Shown one piece after another: positions 23,395 through 31,658 of a stretch of 34,656 nt of DNA; position 1 is the stretch's first letter; the number at the start of each line of letters is the position of its first letter. A model generated the notes under the pieces. That model did no database searches and had not been told where the DNA came from. It saw only the letters and a list, made by a program, of their open reading frames with translations. This stretch comes from DASZHJ01 sp035581425. Its GTDB lineage: Bacteria; Pseudomonadota; Alphaproteobacteria; ATCC43930; CGMCC-115725. The translations under genes were made by a program, and so were the position numbers. The stretch is taken from NCBI GenBank assembly GCA_035581425.1, contig DATJVP010000029.1, forward strand, positions 1-34,656, written 5' to 3'.

Positions 23395-24024
23395 TTATCG
23401 CCCTTCGCTGAGCATCGCGACCGCGCTATCGATGTAGCGCTGCATGAGTTTCGGCGCCGCGGCGCCGAACATCCGGATGCGGCCGGTATGGGCGAGAAGC
23501 AGGAGCCCGGCCGCATGGGCGAAGACATCGACCAGCAGCAGCCGCGCCTCCTCCGGGCTCGCGCCGAGCGCCTCGGCGGCGGCGGCGATCGGATTGAGCG
23601 CGGATTCGAGGGCGGCATTGAGCATGCGGTCCCGTTCCTTGCCCAGGCCCTGCGGCTTCATGCCGCCGCGAAACAAGTAGAAGCCGAGATCGAGGTCGCG
23701 GGGGTTGCCGTCGTAATAACGGAAGAACGCCATGGCCGCGGCGCGTAGCCGATCCGCCGGCTTCCGACTGCGGGCGACCCCGCGCGTCACCGCCCGCCCG
23801 AGCGCGGCGAGCGAGCCCAGAAGAACTTCGGCGTAGATGTCTTCTTTCGACTCGAAGTGGAAATAGAGCGCGGCGGGAGTATAGCCGGCGGCAGCCGCGA
23901 TCGCGCGCAGCGAGGCGCCCTCCAGGCCCTCCTCCTCGAATACCTTCCGCGCAGCCTCCAGGATGAGCCCGCGCTTCAAGTCGCTCACCGCCCGTTTCCG
24001 GCCGGCACTTCGCTCCGTGGTCAT
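23395..24024 (-). CDS. TetR-family transcriptional regulator
   Basis: 209 residues. The N-terminal helix-turn-helix (residues about 15-62: ILEAARKVFEEEGLEGASLRAIAAAAGYTPAALYFHFESKEDIY, read in pieces) is a textbook TetR domain; the rest is a helical ligand-binding domain. It diverges from a crotonase gene 93 bases away, and the palindrome TGTTA-N7-TAACA between them is a plausible operator. By analogy with TetR regulators beside acyl-CoA genes, an acyl-CoA or fatty acid may be the inducer (inference). Confidence 0.93.
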   Translation of the reverse strand: MTTERSAGRKRAVSDLKRGLILEAARKVFEEEGLEGASLRAIAAAAGYTPAALYFHFESKEDIYAEVLLGSLAALGRAVTRGVARSRKPADRLRAAAMAFFRYYDGNPRDLDLGFYLFRGGMKPQGLGKERDRMLNAALESALNPIAAAAEALGASPEEARLLLVDVFAHAAGLLLLAHTGRIRMFGAAAPKLMQRYIDSAVAMLSEGR

Positions 24025-24043
24025 GCGGCCACCGCGGGCACCC

Positions 24044-24071
24044 TTGACAGATAATCGAACGCTGTTAGATT
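24044..24071 (+). promoter_or_regulatory. Promoter of the crotonase gene
   Basis: TTGACA (24044-24049), perfect consensus, 16-base spacer, TAGATT (24066-24071). It faces the crotonase start at 24118, which has AGGAGG in position. The -10 overlaps the proposed TetR operator. Confidence 0.6.
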
Positions 24072-24079
24072 TTTTAACA
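24063..24079. promoter_or_regulatory. Proposed TetR operator
   Basis: Inverted repeat TGTTA (24063-24067) - 7 bases - TAACA (24075-24079), 17 bp in all, lying over the -10 box of the crotonase promoter and within the TetR/crotonase divergent region. It is the most AT-rich stretch nearby. Binding by the adjacent TetR protein would block transcription. Confidence 0.5.
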
Positions 24080-24117
24080 ATGTGAGAAATCGACGTCAAG
24101 CGACCAGGAGGCTCCCC

Positions 24118-24933
24118 ATGACTGTCAGGATCGATAAGGACGGCGCGGTCTGGACGGTGATCCACGACCGGCCGGAGGCGCGAAATGCGATGGACCCCGC
24201 GAGCGCGGATGCGCTGACGAGCGCATTCCTCGAATTCGACGCCGACCGTAAAGCGTCGGTCGCCGTCTTCTACGGTGCCGGCGGCGCCTTCTGCGCGGGA
24301 TGGGACCTCAAATACGTCTCGACGCTCAACGCGGATTATCCGCTCGGGGAGCTCGATATCCCGCCCGCGGGACCGCATGGCAACGGCGGCGAGATTCCGC
24401 GGGGACCGCTCGGCCCCTCCCGCCTCGAGCTCGACAAGCCCGTCATCGCCGCGATCGAGGGGCCGGCCGTCGCCGGAGGCATGGAACTCGGCCTCTGGTG
24501 CGATTTCCGCGTGATGGCCGAGGGCGCGTATTTCGGCGTCTATTGCCGGCGCTGGGGCGTGCCGCTGATCGACGGCGGCACCGTGCGCCTGCCGCGGATC
24601 GTCGGCCAGGGACGCGCGCTCGAGATCATCCTCTCGGGCCGCAAGGTTCCGGCAGAGGAATGCCTGAGCATTGGCCTCTGCGAGTACGTGACGCCCAAGG
24701 GCGGCGCCCGCGCGAAGGCCGAGGCGCTCGCGCAGGAGATCGCGCGCTTTCCGCAGACCTGCGTGCGCGCGGACCGGCGCTCCGCGATCAAGAGCCACGG
24801 GCTCAGCGTGCGCGATGGCCTGATCCAGGAGTGGTACAACGGCCGTGAAGCGCTCATCAAAGACGGCGTCGCCGGCGCGACGCGTTTCAAGGGCGGGCTC
24901 GGCCGGCACGGGGATTTCAGCCGGATCCGCTGA
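24118..24933 (+). CDS. Enoyl-CoA hydratase/isomerase (crotonase) family protein
   Basis: 271 residues with AGGAGG before the ATG. The oxyanion-hole segments are GAFCAGWDLK (residues about 58-67) and AVAGGMELGLWCDFRV. The segment CRRWGVPLIDGGTVRLPRI aligns to the catalytic region: the first catalytic glutamate position appears not to be Glu and the second is Asp (ID-GGT), as in crotonases that are not classical hydratases. It may be a hydratase, isomerase or hydrolase on an acyl-CoA. It diverges from a TetR regulator that probably controls it. Confidence 0.88.
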   Translation: MTVRIDKDGAVWTVIHDRPEARNAMDPASADALTSAFLEFDADRKASVAVFYGAGGAFCAGWDLKYVSTLNADYPLGELDIPPAGPHGNGGEIPRGPLGPSRLELDKPVIAAIEGPAVAGGMELGLWCDFRVMAEGAYFGVYCRRWGVPLIDGGTVRLPRIVGQGRALEIILSGRKVPAEECLSIGLCEYVTPKGGARAKAEALAQEIARFPQTCVRADRRSAIKSHGLSVRDGLIQEWYNGREALIKDGVAGATRFKGGLGRHGDFSRIR

Positions 24934-25021
24934 GCTCGCAGATCGCGGCGCGGCAATTTGACATCTCGGTCGCGCCGAGGGCAGCATCTCGCAGACGGCT
25001 CGTCACTTCAGCGGATGCGAG

Positions 25022-25732
25022 ATGATCTCGATCCGATGCGGCATCGCTCTCGTCGCTGCCGGTATGCTCGCCGCGGCTCAACCCGCGCGGGCATCGGAGC
25101 AGCTCTATACCTACGCCGTACAGCACCCCGTCTATGGGCGCATCGGCAACCTCGTCTACGACATCGAGACGGCTGCGGGCGCGCGGCGGATCACCTCACA
25201 GCTTCGCGTGGCGATTTCGATCATGGGCGTCACGGTCTACCGCTACGAGACCGACGGCATCGAGGTCTGGCAGGGCAGCCGGCTCATGACGCTGCAGAGC
25301 AAGATCAACAAGAACGGGAACCGCATCGATCTGCGCGGCGAGGCCCATGGCGGACAATTCATCGTGACCTCGAACGCAGGCACCGTCGCGACATCGCCGG
25401 ATGTGGCGCCGCCCGATCCCTGGCTAGTGACCAGCGTGGGCGACAGCAACGTGATCTCGACCTCGACGGGCCAGGTCCTGCGTGTGCAGGTCTCCGGCGG
25501 CGAGAGCGTGACGATCCCGATCCATGGCGCCAAGATCGCGACGCGCCATTTCAGCATCAGCGACGACAAGCATCACGAAGTCTGGCTCGACGGACATGAC
25601 ATTCCCATCATGTTCCGCTCGATCGAGCTCGGGGACCCCGTCGATTTCGTCCTGGAGATGCCGGAAGCGAGCGGCTCCCAGACCGCGATACCGGTGGCGC
25701 AAAAGCCCGCGCCGGACCGCAGCGACCGGTAG
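25022..25732 (+). CDS. DUF6134 secreted protein
   Basis: 236 residues. A signal peptide (ISIRCGIALVAAGMLAAAQPARAS, cut near residue 25) is followed by a beta-rich mature domain (VYGRIGNLVYDIE, GVTVYRYETDGIEVWQGSRLM, SKINKNGNRIDLRGEA, HEVWLDGHDIPIMFR). The pattern of short beta strands matches proteins annotated as DUF6134; function unknown, probably periplasmic. The ATG at 25022 is used; no strong ribosome-binding site precedes it. It follows the crotonase by 88 bases and precedes tatA by 105. Confidence 0.75.
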   Translation: MISIRCGIALVAAGMLAAAQPARASEQLYTYAVQHPVYGRIGNLVYDIETAAGARRITSQLRVAISIMGVTVYRYETDGIEVWQGSRLMTLQSKINKNGNRIDLRGEAHGGQFIVTSNAGTVATSPDVAPPDPWLVTSVGDSNVISTSTGQVLRVQVSGGESVTIPIHGAKIATRHFSISDDKHHEVWLDGHDIPIMFRSIELGDPVDFVLEMPEASGSQTAIPVAQKPAPDRSDR

Positions 25733-25837
25733 CGCGTCGCGGCAATCCCTTCTACCCGCAGGAATTTCCTTGACAAATACCGCCCTTCCGCGTCGCCTGC
25801 ACCTCAACGGGTCGTAACGAGCGATCGAGGTTAGGTC

Positions 25838-26089
25838 ATGGGCGGCTTTGGCAGCATCTGGCACTGGCTCCTGCTCATCGTGGTGGTCGCCGTGCTCTTC
25901 GGCGGGCGCGGCAAGATCGCGAACGTGATGGGCGATTTCGCAAAAGGCATCAAGGCCTTCAAGGCCGGGATGAAGGAAGAGGACACCGCGCAGGCGAATC
26001 CCCCACCGCAGGTCACCCCGCCTGGCGCTCAGGCGAGCGCGGGTGGCGCCACTGCGACGGCGGATACAGCGGCGCAAAAGCACGGCTAA
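25838..26089 (+). CDS. tatA: Twin-arginine translocase subunit TatA
   Basis: 83 residues. The short N-terminus and transmembrane helix (GSIWHWLLLIVVVAVLFGGRGKI) followed by the amphipathic helix (NVMGDFAKGIKAFKAGM) and an acidic, then Pro/Ala/Thr-rich tail are the TatA layout. TatA polymerises with TatBC to export folded proteins across the inner membrane. No tatB or tatC lies next to it: the next gene is an aminotransferase, separated by a strong hairpin terminator. It may be a stand-alone copy, or the only tatA apart from tatBC elsewhere. Confidence 0.93.
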   Translation: MGGFGSIWHWLLLIVVVAVLFGGRGKIANVMGDFAKGIKAFKAGMKEEDTAQANPPPQVTPPGAQASAGGATATADTAAQKHG

Positions 26090-26107
26090 CGACGGGTACG
26101 GGATTCT

Positions 26108-26136
26108 GAGCGGCGCGCCCCCGCGGCGCGCCGCTC
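26108..26136 (+). terminator. Hairpin terminator after tatA
   Basis: GAGCGGCGCGCC (26108-26119) and GGCGCGCCGCTC (26125-26136) form a perfect 12-bp stem with a CCCGC loop, followed by GCCGTTTCT. It lies between tatA and the aminotransferase gene. The T-run is short. Confidence 0.65.
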
Positions 26137-26152
26137 GCCGTTTCTACCGACC

Positions 26153-27283
26153 ATGACCGAGCGCTCTCCTCGCCCGCGCTACGCGCGGCTCCTCTCCGCC
26201 TTGCCGGCGGTCGTGCCGTTCGTGCCGCCGGAAGCGCTGGAGCGCCGCATCGGGCGCGAGCTTCGGGTGCGTATCGGCGCCAACGAGAGCGCCTTCGGCC
26301 CGTCGCCCAAGGCGGTTGCGGCGATGCAGATGGCCGCGGCACGCGTCAACTGGTACTGCGATCCCGAGGGCTTCGTGCTGCGCGGGGCGATCGCCCGTCG
26401 GCACAGCGTCGCGCGCGAGAACGTGGTGCTGGGCGCGGGGATCGACGATCTCCTCGGCCTCATCGTCCGGAGCTTCGTCGATCCCGGCGACCGCGTGGTG
26501 ATGTCGCTGGGGGCTTATCCGACCTTCGCATTCCACGTGAACGGCTTCGGCGGCACGCTCGTTACGGTGCCCTATCGTGGGGACCGCAACGATCCCGAGG
26601 CACTCGCGGCTACGGCGCGGCGGCGGAAAGCGCGGCTCGTCTACCTCTCCAATCCCGACAACCCGACCGGAAGCCGGCTTGACGCCGAGGCGCAGCAGCG
26701 CCTCGTCGAGCGCCTGCCGCAGGGATGCCTGCTGGTTCTCGACGAGGCCTATGCTGACTTCGTAGGGCCGGAAGCGCTGCCGACCTTCGATGCCGAGGAT
26801 CCGCGGGTCATTCGCCTCCGTACCTTTTCCAAGGCGCATGGCATGGCGGGGACGCGCATCGGCTACGCGATCGCTCCCAAGGAGACGATCCTCGCCTTCG
26901 ACAAGATCCGCCACCATTTCGGCGTCAACCGCGTGGCGCAAGAGGGAGCGCTCGCCTCCTTGAGCGATCCTGATTTCATCGCAGGCGTGGTGCAGGCCGT
27001 CGAGGAGGGCCGACGCGACTATGAGCGGCTTGCTGGCGACCTCGGCTTCAAGACACTTCCCTCTTCCACCAACTTCGTCGCGATCGATCTCGGCGGCGCC
27101 GACCGCGCCAGCGCGACCATGCGGCGCCTTCTCGAGGAGGAAGCGGTCTTCATCCGCATGCCCGGCGTCCCTCCCCTCAATCGCTGCATCCGCGTCACCG
27201 TCGGAACCCCAGCGGAGCGCCGCGCCTTCGAGGAAGCGTTTCGGCGGGTGCTTGCGAGACTTTCGCCATCGCCGGGCCAGTGA
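26153..27283 (+). CDS. HisC-like PLP-dependent aminotransferase
   Basis: 376 residues, class I/II fold. Characteristic motifs: ANESAFGPSPKA, the substrate-side SNPDNPTG (residues about 164-171), DEAYADF, the PLP lysine in RTFSKAHGMAGTRIGYA, and RVTVGT near the C-terminus with the carboxylate-binding arginine. It resembles histidinol-phosphate aminotransferase or the related aromatic/other acid-specific paralogues. No his genes are nearby, so it may act on another amino acid. It follows the tatA terminator and has its own start just after TTTCTACCGACC. Converges with the PhyH gene. Confidence 0.85.
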   Translation: MTERSPRPRYARLLSALPAVVPFVPPEALERRIGRELRVRIGANESAFGPSPKAVAAMQMAAARVNWYCDPEGFVLRGAIARRHSVARENVVLGAGIDDLLGLIVRSFVDPGDRVVMSLGAYPTFAFHVNGFGGTLVTVPYRGDRNDPEALAATARRRKARLVYLSNPDNPTGSRLDAEAQQRLVERLPQGCLLVLDEAYADFVGPEALPTFDAEDPRVIRLRTFSKAHGMAGTRIGYAIAPKETILAFDKIRHHFGVNRVAQEGALASLSDPDFIAGVVQAVEEGRRDYERLAGDLGFKTLPSSTNFVAIDLGGADRASATMRRLLEEEAVFIRMPGVPPLNRCIRVTVGTPAERRAFEEAFRRVLARLSPSPGQ

Positions 27284-27385
27284 CGTCGATAGTGACGGGA
27301 CATCGCGCCGTGCGTCGAAGGACGCAGGACGTGTCTCCAGTACTCTGCCACGCGTGCGGAACTTCCCAACCGGGTACCCCACCCC

Positions 27386-27410
27386 GAGCGGCGCTGGGGT
27401 CGCGCCGCTC
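27386..27410. terminator. Hairpin between convergent aminotransferase and PhyH genes
   Basis: GAGCGGCGC (27386-27394), loop TGGGGTC, GCGCCGCTC (27402-27410): perfect 9-bp stem. It overlaps the PhyH stop codon. No T-run. The arms resemble those of the hairpin after tatA. Confidence 0.4.
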
Positions 27411-28257
27411 AATCCTCGACGTAATGCGGCTCGGGACGGTCGAGGAGCTGTTCGTAGTGGACGAGGCTCGGGAGCGCGATCGGCTGCGGCTCGCCTTCGC
27501 GGAAAACCCATTCGCCGCGATCGCAATCCTCGGCACGGACGTAGCCGTTGATGTAGAGACGCCGGTCGCCGCCGGTAGTGTTGGCACCGGAGCCGTGAAC
27601 GAGAAAGACGCTCCAGAGCGCGAGATCGCCGGGCTCGAGCTCGAGGTCGACGAGCCCAGCGGGATCGAGACCGGCCGCTCGGAGCGTGTCCTCGTCCGGG
27701 GCGCCGCCCAGGATTTGCTCAGGGGCGGGAATCACGAGTTCGCCGCGGAGATGCGAGCCCGGCAAGATTCGCATCGCCCCGTTGGCGCGGGTGTGCGGAT
27801 CGATGGCGATCCCCGTCTGCACGTAGGAGGTCGCGAGGTTGCGATAGGCTTGGCGCGGCTTTCGGAAACGCACGTCCTGATGGAAGGCGAAATCGGACTC
27901 CTTCGCGCCCGGCGGCTTCCAGTGGAGCTGATTGATGATCTGCTTGATGTTTCGCCCGAGCATCGGCTCGAGGATCGGCAACAGGCGCGGATCGCGGCGT
28001 GCGCGCTCCAGCGGCGGGTCGCCGTAAGAGGGCCACTGCACGTAGCGCACGACCTTGCCCACGCCGGGATCCATGGCGATGCGGTAGAAGAGGTTGGCGT
28101 GGCGAAAGCTCGCGCGGTAGTTGACGCCCTGCAGCCAATGCCGGTCGAAACCCTGCGCCAGCACCTTCACGTCCTCTGCCGTGAAGACGCCGCGCAGAAC
28201 CGCATAGCCCTGCGCGCGATAGTGCTCGAGGGCGGTGCCGATTGCGCTCGCGTCCAT
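27409..28257 (-). CDS. Phytanoyl-CoA dioxygenase (PhyH) family protein
   Basis: 282 residues. This is an Fe(II)/2-oxoglutarate dioxygenase family; the facial triad is H126-x-D128 (FAFHQDVRF) and H221 (FLVHGSGANTT), with R near 233 (GDRRLYING) for 2-oxoglutarate. Substrate is unknown; PhyH relatives hydroxylate many acids, including natural products and quaternary amines. It starts at ATG 28257, 21 bases after the membrane sulfatase-fold gene, and probably ends the minus-strand locus that begins at the ABC transporter. Confidence 0.88.
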   Translation of the reverse strand: MDASAIGTALEHYRAQGYAVLRGVFTAEDVKVLAQGFDRHWLQGVNYRASFRHANLFYRIAMDPGVGKVVRYVQWPSYGDPPLERARRDPRLLPILEPMLGRNIKQIINQLHWKPPGAKESDFAFHQDVRFRKPRQAYRNLATSYVQTGIAIDPHTRANGAMRILPGSHLRGELVIPAPEQILGGAPDEDTLRAAGLDPAGLVDLELEPGDLALWSVFLVHGSGANTTGGDRRLYINGYVRAEDCDRGEWVFREGEPQPIALPSLVHYEQLLDRPEPHYVED

Positions 28258-28278
28258 GGTCGATGTTCCGTCGTTGCC

Positions 28279-29715
28279 TTAGAGGGATGCCACGGACGTA
28301 CCGCTCGCGAAGAGGCGGAGGAAGTCCGGCAGGAAGCTCTCGACGCCTTTCGCGGCGCCACTGCTCGGCGGCTCGATGCCCGGCTCGTAGCCGAGCGTTC
28401 CGAAGGGCAGCACGAGGTCCTCGTCGCGCGAGAGGACGTGGATCGGCACCTCCGTCTCGGAACCGGCGACCCGGTTGCCGACGACAATCACCAGCGACTG
28501 CCCCTTGAGCTGCCGAATGAACTCCGCGAGAGCCTTCAGGTCGGTTGCGACTGCCTCGGACGAGACCTCCGCCGGCGCTCGCTCGCCGCCGAGCTCCACA
28601 CGGACGAAAAGCGGCGGATGCGGCTTTGCATCGAAGCGCGCGAGCAGCTCGTCCAGCGTCCCACGGGCGGAAATACCGGCCAGGCCCAGATCGGCCGCAG
28701 CAATGGTGCGCTCGAAGCCCCAGGCGCCCTCCTCGAGCGAGGAGTGGCGGAGGTCCGGCGCCACGTCGACCGTGCGATAGCCTGCCGCGGCCAGATAAGT
28801 CGCGAGGCTGCGGCCGCCCGAGGCGAGCAGCATCCGGTAGCGCAGGGGATCGAGACGAAGCCCGCTTGCGAGGCTCGCCTCCGAGAGCCGCGCGCCGCCC
28901 TCGACGCCCGGTGCCGCAAGCCGTCCCGAGAGGAGATAGTAGCCGGCATCATCGGCGGTAGCTTCGAGCTCCGATAGCGCAGCGGCAACGCGCGTGTCGT
29001 CGAGCATGCCCACCGCGTAGGAATCGAGGAGGACGAGATAAAGGTCGCGATGCTTGAGCTTGCCGAGATCGCTCGCGGGCGGCGCGGCAGCGAGATCGTC
29101 GCCGCGCAGTAGCGCTAGGCTCCGCCAGGCAAGGCCGGCCTGACGCGCGACCTCGCCCGCCACGCGCGCGGGAACATAGGCCGTGCCGCCGGCCGTTGGA
29201 AGAAACGCGAGCGTGCACGCGACGCAGGCGAGTACCGTCACTTCGCCCGGACGTCGGATGGCGTCGATCGCTCGCGCCATCCGGGTGATCGCGAACGAAT
29301 TGGCGACGGCGAGGCCGATGCCTCCGAGTGCCAAGCCCGCGAGCAGAAGCCATCCGCTCCCTTCGACGAAGCGCCCCAACAGCGCCGGCAGCTCCGGAAC
29401 GTCCCAAAAGAGATCGAGCTCGCGCTCGAAGCTCGCGGGAACCAATACCGTGCCGAAGTGAAGCACCGCCGCGAGCGCGAGCGCGAGCGCGATGCCATGG
29501 CGCAACCCCGCGCCAAGGCTGCGTCCACGCAACGCGAGGAGGGCCATCGCAGCCACCAGCAGCACGGCCTCGAACTCGAAGCGCGGCTCGAATGCGATGC
29601 GCGCGCGGGCGGCATCCCAGGCCGGCATGAACGGCGCCGAGAGAAATGCCGCTCCGAGGAGCAAGGTGAGCACCGGGCGCAGCGGCGTCGTGGTGCGGAA
29701 ACGATCGAGGTACAT
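28279..29715 (-). CDS. Membrane protein with degenerate sulfatase-like domain
   Basis: 478 residues from ATG 29715 (TTG 29742 is an alternative). The N-terminal ~180 residues carry about five hydrophobic helices. The soluble part opens with HRDLYLVLLDSYAVGMLDD, the first strand of sulfatase/phosphoethanolamine-transferase-like proteins, and has LATYLAAAGYRTVDVAPD. Where active members have GDH near the end, it reads VIVVGNRVAGSETEVPIHV, so both key residues are replaced. The usual ENHGP stretch is ELGGERAP. It may be a non-catalytic envelope protein. It lies 67 bases after the Gfo/Idh/MocA gene and 21 before PhyH. Confidence 0.7.
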   Translation of the reverse strand: MYLDRFRTTTPLRPVLTLLLGAAFLSAPFMPAWDAARARIAFEPRFEFEAVLLVAAMALLALRGRSLGAGLRHGIALALALAAVLHFGTVLVPASFERELDLFWDVPELPALLGRFVEGSGWLLLAGLALGGIGLAVANSFAITRMARAIDAIRRPGEVTVLACVACTLAFLPTAGGTAYVPARVAGEVARQAGLAWRSLALLRGDDLAAAPPASDLGKLKHRDLYLVLLDSYAVGMLDDTRVAAALSELEATADDAGYYLLSGRLAAPGVEGGARLSEASLASGLRLDPLRYRMLLASGGRSLATYLAAAGYRTVDVAPDLRHSSLEEGAWGFERTIAAADLGLAGISARGTLDELLARFDAKPHPPLFVRVELGGERAPAEVSSEAVATDLKALAEFIRQLKGQSLVIVVGNRVAGSETEVPIHVLSRDEDLVLPFGTLGYEPGIEPPSSGAAKGVESFLPDFLRLFASGTSVASL

Positions 29716-29782
29716 TTGCTGTGAGGATCGAGGTCCGGCCAAGCGGGGACGGCGCTACTCTCGGCTCCTCCGGGGGTCCGGG

Positions 29783-30823
29783 TCAACCCCGGCGGACGCC
29801 TCCAGGCCTGTGCATTCCGGCCGCCCAATAGGCATGCTCGACGAGCCGTAGCGTCTGCAGGTTGTCGTCGGGATCGGTCTCGAAGGGAGCGCCGCTCTCG
29901 AGGCAATCGACGAAATGCGCGATGACGCCGTCGAAGCTTGCCTGGTAGCCGACGTCGCCGTCGTAGCGCTCGCTCTTCGGCTTGGGTCCGAGGAGGCGAA
30001 GCTCGAAATCCCCGAAGACCGCACTCGCCTTGCGCCCCACGATCTCCAGTCGATCGCCGGCACGGGGTGCGAATCCCGGCGCTGCCATAGTTCCCGTGAC
30101 CGTCACCGGCACGCCCTCGGCCGTCTCCATGAATATGTCCGCGAGTGTCTCGCCCGCGACATCCGGCAGAGTATGCGCCGCGCGCGCGCTCACCACCCTG
30201 AGCTCTCCGCAGAGATAGCGCATGGTGTCGAGATGGTGGATCAGCACCTCCGCGATCATGAGCCGCGCCTCGTGCTGCATGAAGGGCTGGCGGATGAAGG
30301 CCGCGCGGCGCCCTTCAGCATCGGGCAGGAATCCCGATCCGATCTGCGCCATCCGCCCCAGGAGAATCTCGCCGAGCTCGCCCGCGGCGATCCAGCGCTT
30401 GAGCTCGCGATACCAGGGACGAAAGCGCCAGTTCTCGTGCACCATGAGGCGGATCCGGTCGCCGACATCGCGCACCAGGGCCTCGGACTCCGCAAGCGTC
30501 GGCGTCATCGGCTTCTGGCAGAGCACGTCGATACCGCGCTCGGCCGCCCCTCGCACCCAGTCCGCATGCGTCTCGCGCGGCGAGGCCACATCGAGCGCAT
30601 CGATCTTTTCGCTCGCGAGCATTGCGGCGGGATCGGTATAGACCTTGGCGATGCCGAATTCGGCCGCGCGCCGTGCCGCGTTCTCGCGGCTGGGATCGCA
30701 CACCGCGACGAGACGGACGCGCTCGCCGAGCTTCCGCCAACCGATCATGTGGAAATGGCTGATCATGCCGGCGCCGGCGAAAGCGATGTTGAACGGCGGT
30801 CTCCTAGCGGCGTGCATTGCCAT
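29783..30823 (-). CDS. Gfo/Idh/MocA-family oxidoreductase
   Basis: 346 residues. N-terminal dinucleotide-binding fold: IAFAGAGMISHFHMIGW, then VCDPSRENAA. The family EKP motif reads CQKPMT (residues about 98-103, lysine kept), and VLIHHLDTMRYLCGE carries the catalytic histidine region. Members oxidise a hydroxyl of sugars, inositols or related compounds with NAD(P). The start ATG at 30823 has AAGGAG seven bases before; 30817 is also possible. Its 5' end overlaps the amidohydrolase gene by 20 bases, so the two are co-translated. Substrate probably comes through the adjacent ABC transporter (inference). Confidence 0.88.
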   Translation of the reverse strand: MAMHAARRPPFNIAFAGAGMISHFHMIGWRKLGERVRLVAVCDPSRENAARRAAEFGIAKVYTDPAAMLASEKIDALDVASPRETHADWVRGAAERGIDVLCQKPMTPTLAESEALVRDVGDRIRLMVHENWRFRPWYRELKRWIAAGELGEILLGRMAQIGSGFLPDAEGRRAAFIRQPFMQHEARLMIAEVLIHHLDTMRYLCGELRVVSARAAHTLPDVAGETLADIFMETAEGVPVTVTGTMAAPGFAPRAGDRLEIVGRKASAVFGDFELRLLGPKPKSERYDGDVGYQASFDGVIAHFVDCLESGAPFETDPDDNLQTLRLVEHAYWAAGMHRPGGVRRG

Positions 30824-31658
30824 GAGCGATCTCCTTGCCGAAGCCGAAGAGGCGAGCGGGATTGCGCGCGAGCACCTGTGCCCGCTCCTCCTCGCTCGCG
30901 AGCCAGCGGTCGAGCGCGCGGAGCGCGGCATCGTACGTGAACCCGCCGGGCACGTTGACGAACGGCCAATCCGAGCCCCAGATGCAATTCTCGATCCCGA
31001 AGGCGGCGATCACAGCCTCCGCAAAGGGCCTGAGCTCGGCAAAGCCGGTCTCCGCACTCGCGACGCGGAAGGGGGCGGAGAGCTTGACCGCGGCCCTGCC
31101 CTCGCGCCCCAGCCCCAGGACGGCCTGAAAACCCGGCTGATTGAGGCCGAGCCCGGGCGCATTCACGCCGAAATGATCGACCAGCACACGTACGCCGCTG
31201 CGACGGAGGATGGGCACGGCCTCGGCCCATTGCATGTCGTTCGCGAAGACTTGCGCGTACCATCCGAGTGCCTTGATCCGCGCGAGGTGCCGCTCGGCGC
31301 CCTCCCCGCGGAGCGCATCGCCCCTGTAGCTCGCGAGATTGAACCGCACGCCGACGACGCCGCGTGCGGCGAGATCCTCGAGCGTGCGCTCGCTGCTCTC
31401 GGGATCGACCACGGCAATCGCCTTGAACTTCTGCGGATGGTGCGCGATCGCGTCGAGGATCGCGCCGTTGTCGTATCCGTAACCGCTGAGCTGCACCAGC
31501 AGCGCATGGCGCACGCCGTGGGCGTCGAGCACGGCGGAGAACATCTCGCGCGTCCCCGCCTCCTCCGCCTTGGGCTTGTAGCCGGGACCATCGACGAATG
31601 GGAAGCGCGTGGGATCGATGATGTGGGCGTGGGTATCGACGATCGCGAGATCGGTCAT
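30804..31658 (-). CDS. Amidohydrolase family (TIM-barrel, type 2) protein
   Basis: 284 residues. The metal-binding HxH is DTHAHIIDP at the N-terminus, with HFG near residue 163 (VLVDHFGVN) and the C-terminal aspartate in CIWGSDWPF. This is the amidohydrolase-2 family, which includes 2-pyrone-4,6-dicarboxylate lactonase-like and decarboxylase-type hydrolases acting on lactones or acids. Its ATG overlaps the ATPase stop (ATGA), and its end overlaps the MocA-type dehydrogenase, giving a coupled order transporter, hydrolase, dehydrogenase. Such an order fits stepwise breakdown of an imported sugar acid or lactone (inference). Confidence 0.85.
   Translation of the reverse strand: MTDLAIVDTHAHIIDPTRFPFVDGPGYKPKAEEAGTREMFSAVLDAHGVRHALLVQLSGYGYDNGAILDAIAHHPQKFKAIAVVDPESSERTLEDLAARGVVGVRFNLASYRGDALRGEGAERHLARIKALGWYAQVFANDMQWAEAVPILRRSGVRVLVDHFGVNAPGLGLNQPGFQAVLGLGREGRAAVKLSAPFRVASAETGFAELRPFAEAVIAAFGIENCIWGSDWPFVNVPGGFTYDAALRALDRWLASEEERAQVLARNPARLFGFGKEIAHGNARR

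Noticed and set aside
24958..24986. TTGACA before the DUF6134 gene as promoter
   Set aside because: No recognisable -10 at proper spacing.
25770..25798. TTGACA before tatA as promoter
   Set aside because: Perfect -35 but no acceptable -10 at 16-18 bases; left unassigned.
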